A DNA stretch of 33,590 bases, taken from positions 1-33,590 of the IMG/VR virus record IMGVR_UViG_3300020180_000076; one strand, written 5' to 3'. This stretch comes from a virus. Numbering within the stretch: the stretch's first letter is position 1; each line of letters opens with the position of its first letter. Of this stretch, positions 20,435-29,447 are shown in pieces. The translations under genes were made by a program, and so were the position numbers. A model generated the notes under the pieces. The model saw nothing but the letters and a program-made list of their open reading frames with translations, was not told where the DNA came from and ran no database searches.

Positions 20435-23065
20435 TTACGCGGTTTGATTGATTTGTTGACCTATTATTCTAGCCACCTGTTGAGCTATGTCTTCGTTTGA
20501 TTGGTTTGGCAAGGTTTGGACATTGATTGTAATACTAGAGATTTTTTGATTGATTGCCCTAGTGTCATTGTCTAGCTTGTCTTTTCTGAGTTGTATTTGA
20601 CGATCTATTTCGAGCTGTGAAAGGTCTGTCTGTTTTTGGGAGGCTTCACGGTCTGATCTACCTTGTGTGTCGTCGCTTGCTAGTTTTGATTCGGTTAGTT
20701 TGGTTTTAGCCTCTTCAAACTGCGATAACTCTTTTTGCTTTTGTAGTTTTTCAATATCTTGACTTGCTTGATCTTTCATTATATCAAGTTGAGCTTTGAG
20801 TACTTTTAGATCTTTTTCAGTTTGGGTCTCTTTTGCTGCCCCACCGCCACTAGCACCGCCACCAGCCCCTGCCTTTGATTTAGCTACTTCAATTTTAGCT
20901 GTTTCAAGATCTGCTTTAGCTTTTTCAACGTCTTTGTTAGCCTCTAGCATTAGGTTTGGCATTGCTACCTCGCTTGTCTTAATATCTGCAACTTGCTTAC
21001 CGAAAGCCCCTGAGGCGTTGGCTAGATTAGCTAAAACTTCTTTAAAAGCTCCTTTTTGCTCATCTCCTAGCTTTGCGAGTGCTGGCGGATTTTTAGCTAG
21101 TGCGAGTAGCTGCTCCTGACCAGATTTACCGATGCCGTCAAGGAACTTTTTGATGCTATCTCCACCGCCTTTTATTTGATTTGCTATATCTTTAAAATTG
21201 AGGCTTTGCATTCCTGTAGCTATGCCTTGTATAGCTACATTGATCAGGTTGGTTATGTCGTCGACTGATTTAGTATTTTCTGGAGTTTGGGCAATTCCCA
21301 AAAAGGATTTTGCACCGCTTGCAATATTCGCCACTGAGTCACGGTTAGCAGTCACTGGCTTCTCCATTTCAGCCTTTACTTTGGCTAGCTGATCCATTGC
21401 CCCGCCTAGGCCTAAAATATCTAGACCTTTCTTCACCCACTCATTTTCACCGATCGACATGATCATCCCAATGATCGAGGCCACCGCTTTTTGAACTACA
21501 CTTTGAACACCGTCCATAATTGAAGCAATTCCACCGACTAATCCAGCGACCATGTCAATTAATCCCTCAAGCATTTTACGCCAGTCAAGCGTAAATATAC
21601 CTTGGATAAATTTAGTAGCACCTAAGACAACTTTCATAATACCAGCAAATATGCCGCCAAATGTTGTCAAGACTACCTGTAAGACTGCTGTGACTGCTGG
21701 TGAGATCCAAGATAGAAAACCACCCACAAACTCAATTAAGCCACCAAATACAAGCCCCCCAACTTGTAAGACGCTACCCATAGTCACAGCTAGAAAATTA
21801 AAGACCTCGCCAAATATTGGTGCAAAGTTAGTAGCTAAGAAGTTTGACAATGCATTAAATCCAGCCACTGCACCATTTACGAATCTAAATATACCGTCAA
21901 TTATACCACTTAAATTGTTAAGTAAGAACGCTCCAAACTCGCCAAATCTTGCCCCAATCCATTGAAAACTGTCCTGTGTTACCTGTCTTATACCACCAAA
22001 ATTGGTTTGCCAAGCATAAAATAGTAATCCAATAACGGTGCCAAGTAAAATAAAAGGGGCGGCAGCTATGATCGCAGCGGTTGCCATACTAAACAAAGCT
22101 CCCACAACTAGAATACCGATCACACCAGCAAGCCCAATAAAGACTGATTGCAAAACTACTGCATTATCTCTTAAAAATTGTATCGCTGGCTCCATAGTGG
22201 CCTGTATAGTGCTAAAGTCTATTGTCAATAATAGTGCTGTAAATTCTTTTAAATATGGATTTATACGATTTCCTAACTCTGTAGAAAATTCATTAAATCT
22301 CTGACCTAGTGCCATCATATTGTCGTCAAGAGTGCCTTGCAGCTGGGCTGAGCTTCCAAGCGTCAAGTTGGTCAAGTCAATCATTCCAGCGTACCTAGCT
22401 TGCATCTTTTGAGCCTCGTCTAGCTTACCCACGGTCAAGCCCAAAAGCTCGCCTTTTTGTTGCATTATAGCCAGCCCTCTTTTATCAATGTCATTAAAGT
22501 TTTCTGACACACCACTCATATTTCCAAGTGCTGAGTTTCCTGTAGTATAAGCAAAGGCAAGGTTTTTGACCGCTGTGGCAAGGTCAATACTAGAGCTTTT
22601 ACCTGTTATAGCTTCGTTTGTGAAACGTTTTAAAAGGTCAGATGATTGGTCAAGTGTGAGACCTGTACGGATCAGATATTGTAAAGATTCAGACGCTGAG
22701 ACTGTCCCGACTCTAAGATCACGCCCCAAAGTGACTGCTAGCTCTTTAGCCGCTTTACCGTTTATGCCAAATTTACTCGAAATAATATCTAAGACAACCC
22801 CTTGCTTTTCGAGCATAGAGGCGTTTTCAACTGCCGTCTTAGTCAGGTATACCAAGCCAGCCCCAGCCCCAGCTAAACCAACTAAAAGCCCTGTCTTAAT
22901 CAATCCAGCCGTCGCTTCAAAGCCTTTGTTCATTTGAGCCAAGCCTTGACTTGCTAAGTTGCCAGATGATCTTTGAGCGTTATCAATCGCCCCAGATAAA
23001 CCTTTCAAAACCGCGCTAGCTTGATCCTTGGCATTTATCAAAATATTTAAAATAGAGTCATTCAT
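20435..23065 (-). CDS. Tape measure protein (876 aa)
   Basis: The longest gene, following the tail chaperone by 3 bases. The N-terminus has the tape-measure pattern (ILINAKDQASAVLKGLSG), and several hydrophobic helices run from about residue 300 to 500. Long Ala/Gly/Lys-rich coiled coils follow in the C-terminal half (KADLETAKIEVAKSKAGAG, ELSQFEEAKTKLTESKLA). It sets tail length: at about 0.15 nm per residue, 876 residues would give a tail of about 130 nm. This is an estimate from the general rule. Confidence 0.92.
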   Translation of the reverse strand: MNDSILNILINAKDQASAVLKGLSGAIDNAQRSSGNLASQGLAQMNKGFEATAGLIKTGLLVGLAGAGAGLVYLTKTAVENASMLEKQGVVLDIISSKFGINGKAAKELAVTLGRDLRVGTVSASESLQYLIRTGLTLDQSSDLLKRFTNEAITGKSSSIDLATAVKNLAFAYTTGNSALGNMSGVSENFNDIDKRGLAIMQQKGELLGLTVGKLDEAQKMQARYAGMIDLTNLTLGSSAQLQGTLDDNMMALGQRFNEFSTELGNRINPYLKEFTALLLTIDFSTIQATMEPAIQFLRDNAVVLQSVFIGLAGVIGILVVGALFSMATAAIIAAAPFILLGTVIGLLFYAWQTNFGGIRQVTQDSFQWIGARFGEFGAFLLNNLSGIIDGIFRFVNGAVAGFNALSNFLATNFAPIFGEVFNFLAVTMGSVLQVGGLVFGGLIEFVGGFLSWISPAVTAVLQVVLTTFGGIFAGIMKVVLGATKFIQGIFTLDWRKMLEGLIDMVAGLVGGIASIMDGVQSVVQKAVASIIGMIMSIGENEWVKKGLDILGLGGAMDQLAKVKAEMEKPVTANRDSVANIASGAKSFLGIAQTPENTKSVDDITNLINVAIQGIATGMQSLNFKDIANQIKGGGDSIKKFLDGIGKSGQEQLLALAKNPPALAKLGDEQKGAFKEVLANLANASGAFGKQVADIKTSEVAMPNLMLEANKDVEKAKADLETAKIEVAKSKAGAGGGASGGGAAKETQTEKDLKVLKAQLDIMKDQASQDIEKLQKQKELSQFEEAKTKLTESKLASDDTQGRSDREASQKQTDLSQLEIDRQIQLRKDKLDNDTRAINQKISSITINVQTLPNQSNEDIAQQVARIIGQQINQTA

Positions 23066-23068
23066 AGT

Positions 23069-23724
23069 TTATCTTTTATTTTGGGCTTCCTTACGGTCTC
23101 GACCTTCATTTTCAGCTTGCTTGTACCACTCAAGCTTTTTCATGATGTAGTAAGACTGGTTGAGATAGTCTGAAAATTCTCTAAATTGCAGTTTTTCCCA
23201 GAACTGCATAAACTGGTAGTATTCACGTGGCACAGTTTTTGCTATGCCAAAGTGAAAATTACTTATTTGGTCGTATTCCTCTTGGCAGTAGAACTGTTGA
23301 GATTCAACCGCTCCAACTGCACTAAAAAACCACCGTCTACAATAACTGACAGCAAATCAAACATTGAGTCAGGTTCGATTTTGTCTACATTTATATCAAG
23401 GCTAAAAGTCTGTATTACGATTTGAGTCATTACTTTATTCTTTTTTGAAGAGTAGTCTTTGGTCATTTCAATGATACTGACTTCATCGCCATTCTCATCT
23501 TTTTTAGACTTGATTATCATACCGCTTGAGATTTCAGCAGCCCAGTCACAAAGCTGTGACCAGCGTGGCACCCACGGCTTGTAGGTATAAGTGCGCTCAG
23601 TTACATTATCATTTTCGTCGCGTACTCTGACCGTGATTGGTTTAGTTGCGTCGATTACTTCAACTTTTAATGTTTCAGGTTCTGCTTGTGCCTTAAAGGC
23701 GGCTAAGTGGTTAATATCTGACAT
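23069..23724 (-). CDS. Tail assembly chaperone GT fusion by -1 ribosomal frameshift (218 aa)
   Basis: The first 134 codons are those of the short chaperone. At the slippery heptamer T TTT TTA (23329-23323) a -1 shift re-reads base 23323 and opens 84 further codons (SAVGAVESQQFYCQEEYDQI and on) to TAA 23071-23069. The extension is clearly protein-like and ends 3 bases before the tape measure start. Its gene order and -1 frame match the G/GT system of lambda and most long-tailed phages, where G binds the tail tube and GT the tape measure. Confidence 0.9.
23263..23724 (-). CDS. Tail assembly chaperone G (153 aa)
   Basis: The unshifted product, ending at TAA 23265-23263. It has a helical acidic/basic pattern (ATKPITVRVRDENDNVTERT, PDSMFDLLSVIVDGGFLVQL), and lies between tail tube and tape measure genes as in other siphoviruses. 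Start ATG at 23724, context CTTATATATGTC. The frameshift site lies near its 3' end. Confidence 0.88.
   Translation of the reverse strand: MSDINHLAAFKAQAEPETLKVEVIDATKPITVRVRDENDNVTERTYTYKPWVPRWSQLCDWAAEISSGMIIKSKKDENGDEVSIIEMTKDYSSKKNKVMTQIVIQTFSLDINVDKIEPDSMFDLLSVIVDGGFLVQLERLNLNSSTAKRNTTK
23323..23329 (-). promoter_or_regulatory. -1 frameshift slippery heptamer (T TTT TTA)
   Basis: On the minus strand the codons GGT TTT TTA GTG hold the T-TTT-TTA heptamer, one of the most efficient known slippery sequences. It is in the right phase (0-frame TTT TTA). The -1 frame stays open after it for 84 codons, whereas the 0 frame closes after 19. Confidence 0.9.
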
Positions 23725-23734
23725 ATATAAGGGT

Positions 23735-24712
23735 TTACTGGTTAGTTGCTAAAGAATTGATTAGCAAGCCGTTTATAAGTTCCGGATTTTCAATTTCGAC
23801 TGATAGATCATACGAAATATAACTGTCACGCTCAATTGGATAGTCGACCATGATCAATGATGGTGGGCAGTCAATATATATACGAGGTCTCAAAGCACTA
23901 GTTCCAATTACTGGCAAGTTTGAACCGTTTGAGTCAAGCCTAAAGGCTAGCTTTGTACCAGCTTCAAACTGAGCGAGTAGCGAGTTGGTTGCATTAAGAT
24001 TGATAGTCGCTTTTAATGTTGCCTTTCTGCCGTTAGCTGGTGTATCTATAGGGTTTACACTGCCTAAAAAGAATTGGGCTTCGACTGAATTATCAAATTC
24101 AAAAGTGGCACTAACTACTTCACCAATTATGGTAGCTGAGCTTAATCCAGCTAATGTAGCTGCAAATGCTAGAGTTGTATTCTTCCCCAAAAGAGTAAAA
24201 GTCTGTTTTGTAAAAGCTGGTGTAATTGCAGTTGTGGTGGTCTCTGATCTACCTACTACATCGATTGCATAAGTGCTGTCATCAGACTTAAAATCAAGAG
24301 TGATCTTTTTTGAGGTGCAACCATTGACCCGCCTTGATCCTTCGTCGCCTCTACCTGTGATAATAGTAAAGGTTGGGAGTAAGTTATTATTTAAGACTGA
24401 GAAAGCCCAGCTTGTGGCTCCTAGAGCGGTGGTTGGTGTGGCAGTTCCAAAGGTTTTAGAGATTGGGAATAAAAGACCGTTTGTGTCGCCTTTACCTTTG
24501 ATAGACCCTTCCGCCCATTGTTTGGAGATTACTTGATTTTTTAAAGCTCCGACTGTGCCGTCAGCTGATTCGTCTTTAAATGATTCCATTTTGGTGGTCA
24601 CTGAGAAGTCTTCCCATTGTACACCGTTAGTAAATCCTGTTGTTTCTGCTACTCCTCGAACCGCTTCGGTCTTGACTGCGAGGGCTTGATTACGTCCTTT
24701 TGAAAATGGCAT
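23735..24712 (-). CDS. Major tail tube protein (325 aa)
   Basis: The gene directly before the tail chaperone, in the classical place of the tail tube gene. A beta-rich protein with N-terminal NQALAVKTEAVRGVAE ('K.Ea.wGt.' pattern) and repeated short strands (GKGDTNGLLFP, KKITLDFKSDD, VSATFEFDNSVEA). The length suggests an extra C-terminal domain, which could show on the tail surface. Confidence 0.8.
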   Translation of the reverse strand: MPFSKGRNQALAVKTEAVRGVAETTGFTNGVQWEDFSVTTKMESFKDESADGTVGALKNQVISKQWAEGSIKGKGDTNGLLFPISKTFGTATPTTALGATSWAFSVLNNNLLPTFTIITGRGDEGSRRVNGCTSKKITLDFKSDDSTYAIDVVGRSETTTTAITPAFTKQTFTLLGKNTTLAFAATLAGLSSATIIGEVVSATFEFDNSVEAQFFLGSVNPIDTPANGRKATLKATINLNATNSLLAQFEAGTKLAFRLDSNGSNLPVIGTSALRPRIYIDCPPSLIMVDYPIERDSYISYDLSVEIENPELINGLLINSLATNQ

Positions 24713-24714
24713 AG

Positions 24715-24891
24715 TTAGTTGTTATTAGTTTGAGTTGGTAAAAGTGTTTTTTGATACTCTTCAAGCTGTTTTAGGGCTTCGACTTGAGTCTGGGCAGTAA
24801 ATAACTTGACTGAGCCGTCGGGATTGTTAATTCCAGCGAATGTAAATTGGATTGGATCATTTTCGACGCTGGGTGTAATAAGTTTTGACAT
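24715..24891 (-). CDS. Small tail-region protein (58 aa)
   Basis: ATG at 24891 (MSKLITPSVENDPIQFTFAG), 58 codons to TAA 24717-24715, two bases before the tail tube ATG. The sequence is protein-like (NNPDGSVKLFTAQTQVEALKQ) and the 196-base gap is otherwise empty. It is likely real. Function unknown; probably a small structural or assembly factor. Confidence 0.65.
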   Translation of the reverse strand: MSKLITPSVENDPIQFTFAGINNPDGSVKLFTAQTQVEALKQLEEYQKTLLPTQTNNN

Positions 24892-24909
24892 AGGTTTTAA
24901 TAGTTTTGG

Positions 24910-25359
24910 TTAGTTGCAAGCCTCAGTGTCTTCAATTTCGAATGTGATTTGTCTGATAACTGTGTCATCAGTAAAAGACATTTCAGCACCGTTAAAAGGC
25001 TCTGAGGTGCTTAGTATTTTAGAATCTTGCCACCCATTATTTCGGGTGGATTTTGTCTTTAGGATTTCCTCAACTTTGTTTAATAATTCTCTTAGTTGGC
25101 TTTCTGCTAGCCTAACTTCTGTTTGATTTGGCTCAAATTGAGCTACTAGACTGATCTTGTATTGTCGACTGACTTCGTAAGTACCAAAGTCCATGTCTAA
25201 ATACCTGACTGCTCCGTCACTTATAAAAATATACGGATATGAGTCACTAGTGTTAGTATATTGCCCAAATACTGGCACGGTTTTAGTCGTGGGTACTGTG
25301 CTTGTAATACCTGTCAAAAGTGTCACAATCTTAGCAATCTGGGCTTGTGTAGTAGTCAT
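24910..25359 (-). CDS. Tail terminator/completion-like protein (149 aa)
   Basis: The N-terminal helix (AQIAKIVTLLTGITSTVPTT), then strands (PYIFISDGAVRYLDMDFGT) and a central helix (ESQLRELLNKVEEILKT), with a final beta pair, fit the tail-terminator (gpU/gp17-type) fold. It lies between the gp10-like connector and the tail tube. Its ATG overlaps the gp10 stop. Family from order and pattern, not from a full match. Confidence 0.65.
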   Translation of the reverse strand: MTTTQAQIAKIVTLLTGITSTVPTTKTVPVFGQYTNTSDSYPYIFISDGAVRYLDMDFGTYEVSRQYKISLVAQFEPNQTEVRLAESQLRELLNKVEEILKTKSTRNNGWQDSKILSTSEPFNGAEMSFTDDTVIRQITFEIEDTEACN

Positions 25360-25805
25360 TAGAGTTTGTCGATTTCAGCTTTTAAAATGGCTGGTATAGC
25401 CCTTTGAGTGGTCTCGATTGCTGGCTTCCAAAATGGTCTGGCTCGCATACCTTTGTAGAAAATTGGTCTTGGTAATATACCACCAAAAGTTGTCCAATAT
25501 GGTTGTCTACCATTATATATTCCAGTTCCAGTCTCTAAGTATTTAGCATAGTTCACGCCAGCACGAACTCTTGATTGCAGTGGATCCACTTGCTCAACTG
25601 AGATTGATTGCAGAGCTTTACCAGTTCGACTAAATGGACTTTTTGGCTTTGGGCTTGCATACACTGAGGTTTGCAGATTCCTTTTGGCCGTGGTTTCCAT
25701 TTTGTTAGCAACTTTGAAAACCGCCCTCGAAAGGGCGGGTAATGCTCCTACTTTCAATCTTTTGGAGGTTTCAATAAATCCAGTTGTATCAATGCTTAGT
25801 TGCAT
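25359..25805 (-). CDS. HK97 gp10-like head-tail connector protein (148 aa)
   Basis: Begins with a strand (QLSIDTTGF), then KANKMETTAKRNLQTSVYAS-like helices and 'TGKALQSI', and a VRAGVNYAKYLETGTG motif ('v.y...vE.Gtg...') followed by ARPFWKPAIE ('pFl.PAl'). These are hallmarks of the HK97 gp10 family. It joins head and tail. The order before the terminator is standard. Confidence 0.85.
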   Translation of the reverse strand: MQLSIDTTGFIETSKRLKVGALPALSRAVFKVANKMETTAKRNLQTSVYASPKPKSPFSRTGKALQSISVEQVDPLQSRVRAGVNYAKYLETGTGIYNGRQPYWTTFGGILPRPIFYKGMRARPFWKPAIETTQRAIPAILKAEIDKL

Positions 25806-25807
25806 AT

Positions 25808-26122
25808 CTATTTTGTCTTTATTTCACTTTCCCAAAAATCTACAAAAGCTGGGTTACATCTTTTGACTGGATCTTTGAAACTGTAAGTCGTGCCATTGAT
25901 TGCGATTGTAGCGTTTCGATCTGGTTTAGTTGCTAGTATAGTGGTTGAGATTTGCACCTTTCTTACAATACCAATAAATCCATTCTCGATCTGCTCTTGG
26001 CGTTCATAGAGTACGATATTAGTAAGTGTTACACCTGCTTGCTTGACTCCATTAGTATAAGCAAAATAAGTTCCTGAAACTAAGTAAGGTGTCGCAGTTG
26101 GCAAGGCGTGGCACTCTATCAT
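25808..26122 (-). CDS. Head closure/head-tail joining protein (104 aa)
   Basis: Mainly beta-strand (VTLTNIVLYERQEQIENGFIG, ISTTILATKPDRNATIAING) with a YSFKDPVK end, like the small SPP1 gp16-type head-closure proteins. It overlaps the preceding gene by 4 bases and is followed by gp10. The assignment rests on gene order and secondary-structure look. Confidence 0.55.
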   Translation of the reverse strand: MIECHALPTATPYLVSGTYFAYTNGVKQAGVTLTNIVLYERQEQIENGFIGIVRKVQISTTILATKPDRNATIAINGTTYSFKDPVKRCNPAFVDFWESEIKTK

Positions 26123-26715
26123 ACTAGGTATTTGTTTAGAATTGATATTAGCGGCTTATATTCAGTGATTGAATTTGTAAATTCGTGGCTGTTATCACTG
26201 TATGTGATGTCGGAATCGCCTGTTTTGGCTCGTGTAACGGTGCTATAACCACTGCTGGCATAAGTTAGTTGACTGTTGATATACCTAATTATAGCCCCTT
26301 TTAGATCAGCTGGCACGGTGGCCATAAAGCCCCACGATCCAATCATTTCCAAGTATTGTGGGTGTCTAATTGAGTAACATCTTGAGTATGGCACTAGCTC
26401 AACCCTGTTATACAGTCCATTTACAAAGCTATGCTCAATGAGAATATAGTCTTCATTTTCGATTAGCACGGTCTCGCCATTTGAGTTGTATTGTTTGATT
26501 TTTAGGCTCGAGAGCGACTGAAATGATTGTATGTCAAAAATGGTTTGACCGTGCTTATCTGCATTTATTTTACGAGTTTCTGTCACAAAACCAGTAAAAG
26601 AAAGCCCTAAACTAAGTAATTCAGCCTCTATCTGTGCCAATATATCAGCGACTAGGCCGGTGTTAAATCCAACGGGTAAGCGATCTGATATATTGGTTAC
26701 AGTCAGAAATGGCAT
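26119..26715 (-). CDS. Head-tail adaptor, gp6-like (198 aa)
   Basis: After the capsid and a small gene, in the usual place of the connector bound to the portal. N-terminal helices (VADILAQIEAELLSLGLSF), a central beta part and a C-terminal helical region beginning ADLKGAIIRYINSQLTYAS fit the HK97 gp6/SPP1 gp15-type adaptor. No key residue to check. Confidence 0.6.
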   Translation of the reverse strand: MPFLTVTNISDRLPVGFNTGLVADILAQIEAELLSLGLSFTGFVTETRKINADKHGQTIFDIQSFQSLSSLKIKQYNSNGETVLIENEDYILIEHSFVNGLYNRVELVPYSRCYSIRHPQYLEMIGSWGFMATVPADLKGAIIRYINSQLTYASSGYSTVTRAKTGDSDITYSDNSHEFTNSITEYKPLISILNKYLV

Positions 26716-26722
26716 AATTTAT

Positions 26723-26908
26723 TTAGTTTTTGGATTCTCTTGCTTTAAGTTCAGTTTCCGCTTCGGCTCTAACTGCTTTGATCTTGGCATTGACTGCTTC
26801 GAGTTCAAAGTTTAAGCACATGGTGCCATTGATTGCCACTACCATGACAGCGTTAGCAATTTTGTCTTCATAGCTTAATTCAGCTGTAGATGTTTGATTT
26901 TGGGGCAT
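26723..26908 (-). CDS. Small protein after the major capsid (61 aa)
   Basis: It starts one base after the capsid gene. The sequence has a hydrophobic central helix (IANAVMVVAINGTMC) and a charged helical C-terminus (LEAVNAKIKAVRAEAETEL). It could be a head decoration or assembly factor. No family recognised. Confidence 0.55.
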   Translation of the reverse strand: MPQNQTSTAELSYEDKIANAVMVVAINGTMCLNFELEAVNAKIKAVRAEAETELKARESKN

Positions 26909-26909
26909 A

Positions 26910-28199
26910 TTACACTAGGTTAATGACTCTAAAAGCGTTTTGCTCTAGGTTATCTGGTGCTGTAACTCCAGCTGTGACAACTGTGGTTGGTCTGAATTTT
27001 TGAGCGTATTCCATTGATCCAGCTGCGTAAGTTCGAGATACAAATTGTACTAGGCCCTCTTTAAGTTGTACTATTCCACCATCGTTTAGGTTTAGAATAT
27101 CTCCTTCTAATACTAAAGTATACATCTTTAAAGGTACTAAGTAGACGCGGCTAGTTTGGACTTGAGCTGTAGGTACTACTAAGAATGGAATGGTGCTGAC
27201 TTGTTTGGTTATTTTACCAGTCAGTGGATCAATTGCACTTGTGGCTAAGTAGCGACCGTTTAAGTCTTTTACTGTTGCGATTGTTGCCCAGCTATATCTG
27301 TTACCGATCATTACATACTCTCCCTCCTCAACATCTTGTAGGTTTGAGGGTAATAAGAATAAGCTAGCTTTATAGACTAGATCATAAGCATCACTTGATG
27401 CTGTCCCACCTAAACCTGTAATAACTAAATCAACTGCTGCTTTAGTTGCGTAAGCTACTGCACCGATTGTATTGCTAGCGTCGCCTGTACCGTTTACACC
27501 GTAGTTGTTAAGAATACCTCTAATGTTATCGCCTCTAGCTGTACCGTTGGCAGCACCTGAACCATTTGCTAAAATAGCCACACATAGTGAGTTTTGGACT
27601 CGTCGAGCTAGTCTAGCAATGTATTTGCCTAAGGTTTCAAGATCAAGAGATTTCATGACAAAGTCACTGATCTTCATTGACGCTTGTACTTTTTGGTTTG
27701 GTGTAAGTCTATCACCTGTCCTCAAAACTTCGTCTATATCTGTACCAGCTGCGACTTCGGATAAAATAGCGGCGTTCTGTTCGGAGTCAAAATCAAACAT
27801 TTGATAGTTTGTATTTGCACCTCTATTAATAATATTGACACGGCTTAGGATTTCAGTAGATCTGATCAAAGCCTCTAATGATGGAATAACAGTAGTTGCA
27901 ATAGTTGGGGTTGTAGAAGTTTGAGTAATATCAAAGTTCTTTTGGGTTTCCATTTCAGCTTCGGTCAAAGCTCTAAACTTAATAGTTTGCTTTTCTGAGT
28001 CCCAGTTTTTGGCGTTCCATTCTTTTGAGAAAGAGTTTGAAAATGTTTTTAAATTTTCTGGATTTGCACAAAGAGCGTCGATAGCGTACAAAACGGTAGC
28101 TCCGAAGTCTTTTTGACCTTTAGCGTCTGTGATTGCTTTAGTGACTTCGGTGTTGTCACCTTGTCTTGTTAATTCAAAGTTAAATGTTTTTATTGACAT
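26910..28199 (-). CDS. Major capsid protein, HK97 fold (429 aa)
   Basis: It follows the protease/scaffold and precedes the connector genes. A helical N-terminal arm is followed by the E-loop/P-domain region (VIPSLEALIRSTEILSRVNI), a long LETLGKYIARLARRVQNSL spine helix and the beta A-domain ending in YAQKFRPTTVV. This order fits the HK97 fold. Length (429) lies in the usual range. Its N-terminus of about 100 residues may act as a built-in delta domain in addition to the scaffold. Confidence 0.85.
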   Translation of the reverse strand: MSIKTFNFELTRQGDNTEVTKAITDAKGQKDFGATVLYAIDALCANPENLKTFSNSFSKEWNAKNWDSEKQTIKFRALTEAEMETQKNFDITQTSTTPTIATTVIPSLEALIRSTEILSRVNIINRGANTNYQMFDFDSEQNAAILSEVAAGTDIDEVLRTGDRLTPNQKVQASMKISDFVMKSLDLETLGKYIARLARRVQNSLCVAILANGSGAANGTARGDNIRGILNNYGVNGTGDASNTIGAVAYATKAAVDLVITGLGGTASSDAYDLVYKASLFLLPSNLQDVEEGEYVMIGNRYSWATIATVKDLNGRYLATSAIDPLTGKITKQVSTIPFLVVPTAQVQTSRVYLVPLKMYTLVLEGDILNLNDGGIVQLKEGLVQFVSRTYAAGSMEYAQKFRPTTVVTAGVTAPDNLEQNAFRVINLV

Positions 28200-28223
28200 A
28201 TATATAAAAATTGGTTATTTTGC

Positions 28224-29273
28224 TTAAATTAAATTACTAATAAAACTTGATTTTGTCTTATATTCTGGGCTGGTAACAGCATTAGGTGCATCACTTTCGC
28301 GATCACTTACTAGCTTTTCGGCTTTGAAATTTGACATAATCGCTGCACGTTTCTCAACGTTCTGCAGTTTCATTTGGACATCAGCTAAAACTGCTGCATC
28401 TTCCAGCTCTTCGGCTGTAGGTTCGGCTGGTAGCTCTGGTGGTGGTGGGGTTTCTTGCTCGTTTTCCTCGCTTCCAAATTCTTTTACTTCGAGTTTTTTA
28501 GCGTTCATTAATACGCTTAAGGCTCCAGTGACCTGACCTGACTCTATTAGAGTGGTTATTGATTCCCACATACTCATAGAGTTGGTTTCATATTTATTGC
28601 CTTTTTCGTCGGTGTAGGTAGATGTGCATGCTGATTGGTCCTTTGTCCGACTTACAATATCACCGATTTTAGCCTCAAAAGTAGCTAATAACTCTGTTTT
28701 TTGAGCGGTTAAAAGCTCATTCATTTCTTCTTTTGTCATATCATTTGTAATGTTAAATTGCTGTAAAATGTTAAAATCTTTAATCTGACCGACTCGAGCG
28801 TTCCCAGATCCAGCGATTACACCAAGTAATAATGCACAACCCACCCAATCAAAAGCAGTGAAATACTCGCCGTTTTCGCTACTTATACAGTTTTCGTCGT
28901 CGACCATTAATTCGACTGAGGGTGCTGTTATCTCGCTCTTTCTAGCCACGACCATAGGGTCTGTAGTTCTGAAAGTTGCAAAGATTTCTAGCTCGCCAGT
29001 TGAGTAGTCTGGTCTGATCGCTGTAAATTTGTTTTGATTGCCTAAGTATTTACCACTAGATAGGTTTAAGTCGTGGTTAAAATTAAACATTATACTGTCT
29101 AATTTGTTAGCCCACTTCATTAAATCGCTAACCTGAAAGTATGCTTTATTCCTGTTGAATGCTGTACTGAAAAGCATCATCTCAGCCTCAAAACCGCCGT
29201 CAACCTCTGCAAAGTTTAAAGATTTGCTTTGAAATTCAGCTTGTGGAATTGAAAATTGATAGAGTCGTTTCAT
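28224..29273 (-). CDS. Prohead protease-scaffold fusion (349 aa)
   Basis: Residues about 1-155 fit the prohead protease (S78/U35-like): His67 in MFNFNHDLN and Ser119 in TAPSVELMVDD, the His-Ser pair in the usual order. The C-terminal part (from about 175) is a charged coiled coil (NDMTKEEMNELLTAQKTELL, later KLQNVEKRAAIMSNFKAEK) that would serve as scaffold and be cut away. So one gene codes for both roles. It is first in the capsid operon behind the box at 29301, the ATG 27 bases from it. Confidence 0.75.
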   Translation of the reverse strand: MKRLYQFSIPQAEFQSKSLNFAEVDGGFEAEMMLFSTAFNRNKAYFQVSDLMKWANKLDSIMFNFNHDLNLSSGKYLGNQNKFTAIRPDYSTGELEIFATFRTTDPMVVARKSEITAPSVELMVDDENCISSENGEYFTAFDWVGCALLLGVIAGSGNARVGQIKDFNILQQFNITNDMTKEEMNELLTAQKTELLATFEAKIGDIVSRTKDQSACTSTYTDEKGNKYETNSMSMWESITTLIESGQVTGALSVLMNAKKLEVKEFGSEENEQETPPPPELPAEPTAEELEDAAVLADVQMKLQNVEKRAAIMSNFKAEKLVSDRESDAPNAVTSPEYKTKSSFISNLI

Positions 29274-29300
29274 ACTAAGTATAATATGGCTAGTGCTTGA

Positions 29301-29320
29301 CTGTTAAGCAATTGTACGCT
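29301..29320 (-). promoter_or_regulatory. Conserved 20-bp box, copy 3 (capsid unit)
   Basis: Exact copy. On the minus strand TTAACA, then 17 bases, then TTATAC, five bases, and the ATG at 29273: a good promoter spacing that puts the transcript start at or next to the ATG. The box also lies 13 bases in front of a 37-codon plus-strand frame. Confidence 0.8.
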
Positions 29321-29333
29321 GTACTATTTGGAT

Positions 29334-29447
29334 ATGACCACAAATGATAGCGATAAAAAAACCACCGCTCAGGGTGGTATTATAATATTAAACGATGATG
29401 GGACTGTAACTGGTCTACCTGTTGGTATTAGTGTTAAAGTTGGTTAG
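29334..29447 (+). CDS. Possible 37-aa peptide on the opposite strand
   Basis: ATG at 29334 and 37 codons to TAG 29445-29447, overlapping the portal stop by two bases. The sequence looks protein-like (GGIIILNDDGTVTGLPVGIS). It overlaps the minus-strand terminator, so it may only be a chance reading of that hairpin. No promoter of the early family precedes it. Confidence 0.3.
   Translation: MTTNDSDKKTTAQGGIIILNDDGTVTGLPVGISVKVG
29354..29378 (-). terminator. Intrinsic terminator after the portal gene
   Basis: ACCACC (29361-29366) and GGTGGT (29373-29378) form a 6-bp stem with a 6-base loop. On the minus strand it is followed by a run of six T or more. It would stop transcription coming from the portal gene before the capsid promoter. 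Confidence 0.8.

Noticed and set aside
20796-22937. Several plus-strand open frames across the tape measure gene
   Set aside because: All are antisense to the long tape measure gene, with Ser/Ala/Pro-rich composition typical of reverse-strand shadows.
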